Source: Bacteroidales bacterium UBA1237 (lineage in GTDB: Bacteria > Bacteroidota > Bacteroidia > Bacteroidales > UBA932). From it: a stretch of 9,663 bases of DNA. Numbering within the stretch: the first letter of the stretch is position 1; every line of letters begins with the position of its first letter. The notes beneath the pieces were generated by a model. That model was not told the DNA's origin and made no database searches. It saw nothing but the letters and a program-made list of their open reading frames with translations. The position numbers were made by a program, and so were the translations under genes. The DNA lies in NCBI GenBank assembly GCA_002308935.1, contig DBWN01000203.1, forward strand, positions 1 through 9,663, read 5' to 3'. This document shows, piece by piece, positions 6,999 to 9,663 of this stretch.

Positions 6999-7634
6999 TC
7001 ATTCCGTGGGGACATCGAAAAGGGTCGGCTCCAGCTCTTTCGGGTGGAAACTTTTCCTGTGCCAGGGAGTGTATCCGTACTTTTTAATCGCCTCAATGTG
7101 CTCTTTTGTCGGATAGCCCATATTGCGGTCCCATCCGTACTGCGGGAATTGTTCAGCCAGCTTGACCATGAATTCGTCTCGGTATGTCTTGGCAAGTACC
7201 GAGGCGGCGGCTATTGATGCGTATGTGGCATCCCCGTGGACTACGGTTTTGTACGGGTAACCGTCGAAAGGCCTGAATTTGTTGCCGTCTATGAGGAGAA
7301 ATTCCGGTTTGACGGAAAGTTTGCGGACAGCTCTCTGCATCCCGGTTATTGAGGCGAACAGGATGTTGAGTTCGTCAATTTCTTCCGGTTGCACCGCTTC
7401 CACTGCCCAGGCGACGGCTTCTTTTTCGATTATGGGGCGCAATTCATCTCTTGCTGCGGCAGTCATTTTTTTGGAGTCGTCAAGAAGCGGGTGATGGAAG
7501 TCGGGCGGGAGTATGACGGCAGCCGCGAACACCGGTCCGGCAAGAGGACCTCTTCCCGCTTCGTCACATCCGGCCTCGATCACCCCTTCGTTCATGAAAG
7601 GGAGAAGGTGCGGTTCATGTATCTGTTTGGCCAT
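6999..7634 (-). CDS. rnhB: Ribonuclease HII
   Basis: 211 residues from the ATG at 7634 to a TGA. It cleaves the RNA strand of RNA-DNA hybrids and nicks at single ribonucleotides left in DNA, starting ribonucleotide excision repair in the cytoplasm. The four metal-binding acids are present: Asp24 and Glu25 in GCDEAGRGPLAG, Asp116 in LLIDGNK, and Asp135 in HGDATYAS. The GRG motif (27-29) that contacts the ribonucleotide 2'-OH and the GYPTKEH segment (Tyr174) are intact, as is AAASVLAKTYRDE at 142-154. Length and motif spacing are normal. A later Met14 is possible, but LLPFMN before it resembles the usual start of Bacteroidales homologues, so the upstream ATG is kept. It is divergent from the EF-G2 gene. 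A near-consensus -7 box (TACCTTCG, 7663-7656) may drive it. Confidence 0.95.
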   Translation of the reverse strand: MAKQIHEPHLLPFMNEGVIEAGCDEAGRGPLAGPVFAAAVILPPDFHHPLLDDSKKMTAAARDELRPIIEKEAVAWAVEAVQPEEIDELNILFASITGMQRAVRKLSVKPEFLLIDGNKFRPFDGYPYKTVVHGDATYASIAAASVLAKTYRDEFMVKLAEQFPQYGWDRNMGYPTKEHIEAIKKYGYTPWHRKSFHPKELEPTLFDVPTE

Positions 7635-7655
7635 GGGTATTCCTTGATAGTATAG

Positions 7656-7663
7656 CGAAGGTA
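7656..7663 (-). promoter_or_regulatory. Weak candidate -7 box for rnhB
   Basis: TACCTTCG on the minus strand differs from TAnnTTTG at one base and lies 22 bases before the rnhB start codon. No convincing -33 element was found upstream, so this is a weak call. Confidence 0.25.
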
Positions 7664-7776
7664 GTGCTTTTTTCAGTTCCTTATTGTTTTGTGTCGTGAA
7701 AAGGCCGAAAGAAGCATCCGAAAACTGCCGGGAATGCTCAAAAATCGCTTTGTTGGCAAGGTCATCAATCTCAATC

Positions 7777-7807
7777 TTGCTTTGGCCATTATTTTTCCGT
7801 ACATTTG
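7777..7807 (+). promoter_or_regulatory. Bacteroidota-type promoter for the EF-G2 gene
   Basis: TACATTTG at 7800-7807 matches TAnnTTTG and is preceded by TTTTTCCG. A TTG at 7777-7779 gives a 20-base gap, and a TTTG at 7781-7784 gives 15. Transcription would start near 7813, leaving a leader of about 64 bases. Upstream, GCAT at 7714-7717 and ATGC at 7734-7737 frame an imperfect inverted repeat (with CC and GG inside), centred about 87 bases before the start. It could be an activator site, but it is weak. Confidence 0.5.
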
Positions 7808-7813
7808 CAAGAC

Positions 7814-7844
7814 TATGCCGAATTCATTGAAAGAGGCATTTTTT
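7814..7844 (+). promoter_or_regulatory. Possible leader hairpin with T-run before the EF-G2 gene
   Basis: ATGCC at 7814-7818 pairs with GGCAT at 7835-7839. Inside it TTC (7823-7825) can pair with GAA (7829-7831), leaving a 3x3 internal loop. Six T follow at 7839-7844. The structure would sit at the very 5' end of the predicted mRNA, 32 bases before the start codon. It resembles a weak terminator or a 5' stabilising stem. The stem is short, so chance is a real alternative. Confidence 0.3.
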
Positions 7845-7876
7845 CAACGATTTTTATCACAAATTATACGACACAA

Positions 7877-9663
7877 ATGAAATCTTATCTTACTAAAGAC
7901 ATCCGCAACGTTGTCCTTATCGGTGGATCCAAATCCGGTAAGACCACTATGGCGGAGGCGATGCTTTACGAGGGAAAGGTCATCGACAGGCGCGGTACTG
8001 TTGAGGCCAAGAACACAGTATCCGACAACACCGAGTTCGAGCAGACGAACCAGAAGTCAGTTTACGCAACCCCTCTTTATGCTGAAGTTCTGAACACCAA
8101 GTTCAACATCATTGACGCTCCCGGATCCGATGATTTCAGCGGCGGCGCCCTTTCAGCATTCAAGGTTTGCGAGAACTCCATCCTCGTTGTCAACGGCTCA
8201 CAGGGCGTTGAGGTCGGAACAGAGATTTTCGCACGTTATGCAAAGCAGTACGGTGTTCCTATGATCGTCGCCGTCAACCAGCTCGATGCTGAGAAGGCTG
8301 ACTGGGATCATACCATCAACTCTCTTAAAGAGGCTTTCGGCGGAAAGATCGCTCTTGTCCAGTTCCCTACCAATCCCGGTCCTGATTTCAACGGAATAGT
8401 TGACGTCCTCACCCAGAAGTTCTACAAGTTCAAAGATGAGAACGGAAACTACGAGGAGCTCGAGATCCCCGCTGAGTACGCTGACCAGGCAGAGGAGATG
8501 CGCGCTGAACTCATGGAGAAGGCTGCAGAAGGAGACGATGATCTCATGATGAAGTTCTTCGACACCATGGAACTCACCACCGACGAAATCCGTACAGGAC
8601 TCCGCGCCGGATACACCAAGGGTGAGATCATGCCCGTGTTCGCCGTTTCAGGAAAGAAGGATATCGGTATCAAGAGGCTCATGGAGTTCACCATCAATGT
8701 GGCTCATTCTCCTCTCGGAACATCCGCTAAGACCAAGGAAGGCGGAGAGATCGTTTGCGATCCCAACGGCCCCGTCAGCCTGTTCATTTACAAGACTGCA
8801 GTCGAGCAGCATCTTGGTGATGTAGCTTACTTCAAGGTGATGAGCGGTGTCCTCAATGAGGGTGCAGACCTCACCAACCCTGAGACCGGAAACAACGAGC
8901 GTCTCTCTGCTATCTACGCAGTCGCAGGTGCAAAGAAAGAGAAGGTTTCTTCAATCAACGCCGGAGATATCGGTTGCGTCATGAAACTCAAGAACGGAAA
9001 GACCGACGTTACCCTCGCTGCAGCCGGTGTCGATCCTATTGAGCACATGAAGTTCCCCGATGCCAAGTACCGTTGCGCAGTCAAGGCTGTCGACAAGAAC
9101 GATGAGGCAAAGGTCGGTGAGGCTCTCAACAAGATCGCCGCACAGGATCCTACCATCCTCGTTGAGTACTCCAAGGAGCTCCGTCAGACCATTCTCAGCG
9201 GACAGGGTGAGCAGCACATCAACCTCGTCAAGTGGAGAGTGAAGAACGAGTTCAAGCTTGACATCGAACTCTTTGCTCCGAAGGTTCCTTACCGTGAGAC
9301 CATCACAAAGGTCGCTACCGCTCAGTATCGTCACAAGAAGCAGTCCGGTGGTGCAGGTCAGTTCGGTGAGGTTCATCTCCTCGTTTGCCCTTATATCGAA
9401 GGAGAGCCCGCTCCTACCAAGTTCAAGATTGACGGAAAGGACACCATCCTCAACATCAAGACCTCTGAGTCCTTCGACCTCGAATGGGGCGGAAAACTCG
9501 AGTTCTACAACTGCGTTGTCGGTGGAGCTATCGATCTTGGCTTCATGCCCGCTATCCTCAAGGGTATCAACGACAAGATGACCGAGGGTCCTCTTACCGG
9601 TTCTTATGCACGTGACATCCGCGTTTATGTTTACGATGGTAAGATGCACCCGGTTGATTCCAA
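7877..9663 (+). CDS. fusA2: Elongation factor G paralogue, EF-G2 type, partial (right edge)
   Basis: Starts at the ATG at 7877 and is open for 595 codons to the edge; full EF-G proteins are near 700 residues. The EF-G layout is clear: G domain 1-280, domain II about 295-385, domain III about 395-470 (SGQGEQHINLV), and domain IV from about 472 (YRETI, KKQSGGAGQFGEV at 488-500, and HPVDS at 591-595, matching the tip region). The P-loop GGSKSGKT (16-23) is intact. Switch II reads DAPGSDDF (80-87), so the catalytic His of the normal DTPGHVDF is Ser84. The base-specificity motif is NQLD (134-137) instead of NKxD, and the switch I RGIT motif is absent. The same class in Bacteroides thetaiotaomicron (EF-G2) is known to support translocation without GTP hydrolysis and to be made under carbon starvation; I infer the same role here. 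Codons are strongly biased to ATC, AAG, CTC and GAG, as in highly expressed genes. Confidence 0.9.
   Translation, partial: MKSYLTKDIRNVVLIGGSKSGKTTMAEAMLYEGKVIDRRGTVEAKNTVSDNTEFEQTNQKSVYATPLYAEVLNTKFNIIDAPGSDDFSGGALSAFKVCENSILVVNGSQGVEVGTEIFARYAKQYGVPMIVAVNQLDAEKADWDHTINSLKEAFGGKIALVQFPTNPGPDFNGIVDVLTQKFYKFKDENGNYEELEIPAEYADQAEEMRAELMEKAAEGDDDLMMKFFDTMELTTDEIRTGLRAGYTKGEIMPVFAVSGKKDIGIKRLMEFTINVAHSPLGTSAKTKEGGEIVCDPNGPVSLFIYKTAVEQHLGDVAYFKVMSGVLNEGADLTNPETGNNERLSAIYAVAGAKKEKVSSINAGDIGCVMKLKNGKTDVTLAAAGVDPIEHMKFPDAKYRCAVKAVDKNDEAKVGEALNKIAAQDPTILVEYSKELRQTILSGQGEQHINLVKWRVKNEFKLDIELFAPKVPYRETITKVATAQYRHKKQSGGAGQFGEVHLLVCPYIEGEPAPTKFKIDGKDTILNIKTSESFDLEWGGKLEFYNCVVGGAIDLGFMPAILKGINDKMTEGPLTGSYARDIRVYVYDGKMHPVDS

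Noticed and set aside
6988..7003. Direct repeat AATCAT-CTG-AATCAT near the end of rnhB.
   Set aside because: It is only six bases repeated twice, overlaps the rnhB stop codon, and has no third copy or promoter context, so it is most likely chance.
7689..7880. Open frame of 63 codons directly upstream of EF-G2, overlapping its start.
   Set aside because: It spans the predicted promoter and leader, has no family resemblance, and would need to be transcribed from upstream of the -7 box.
8951..9649. Open frame of 232 codons on the minus strand, opposite the EF-G2 gene.
   Set aside because: It lies wholly antisense to a clear coding region. Its length follows from the strong codon bias of the EF-G2 gene, and its Leu/Val/Asp-rich composition has no recognisable motif.
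1..9663. Mobile element, phage, defence island or biosynthetic cluster.
   Set aside because: All six genes are housekeeping or common Bacteroidales envelope genes. No transposase, integrase, terminal repeats, toxin-antitoxin pair, CRISPR repeats or cluster of related enzymes was seen.

Overview
The window looks like chromosomal DNA from a member of the Bacteroidales (phylum Bacteroidota), of moderate GC content. The reasons are: an S46 dipeptidyl-peptidase whose mature N-terminus reads DEGMW; an Mrp ATPase in which the ENMAWFTP sequence replaces the usual CXXC region; a second-type elongation factor G with DAPGSDDF in switch II; a transglutaminase-like lipoprotein of a kind I associate with Bacteroides relatives; no clear Shine-Dalgarno sequences; and promoter boxes of the Bacteroidota type, TAnnTTTG. 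No tRNA, rRNA, CRISPR array, insertion sequence, integrase or phage gene was seen. No gene-free stretch exceeds 300 bases; the longest is about 240.

Layout: (1) 1-2414, minus strand, a large transglutaminase-like lipoprotein whose C-terminal end is cut by the window edge. (2) 2415-2553, a divergent promoter region. (3) 2554-3567, plus strand, a family 2 glycosyltransferase with C-terminal membrane segments. (4) A hairpin at 3591-3623 between two convergent genes. (5) 4724-3648, minus strand, the Mrp/ApbC ATPase, 10 bases downstream of (6) 6900-4735, minus strand, an exported S46 dipeptidyl-peptidase; these two are probably one transcript. (7) 7634-6999, minus strand, ribonuclease HII. (8) 7635-7876, a divergent intergenic region with a promoter and a possible leader hairpin. 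(9) 7877 to the right edge, plus strand, an EF-G paralogue of the EF-G2 type, cut by the window edge.

The genes do not form one pathway. Two products are exported and act on protein or peptide (the lipoprotein and the dipeptidyl-peptidase), one probably works on cell-surface glycans, one is an iron-sulfur-type ATPase, one removes ribonucleotides from DNA, and one is a translation factor. The most interesting points are the altered GTPase switch of the EF-G paralogue and its leader, the Mrp without its cluster-binding cysteine pair, the apparently duplicated and decayed transglutaminase fold in the lipoprotein, and an extended promoter box shared by four of the transcription units. I found no sign of a wholly new defence or mobile system.
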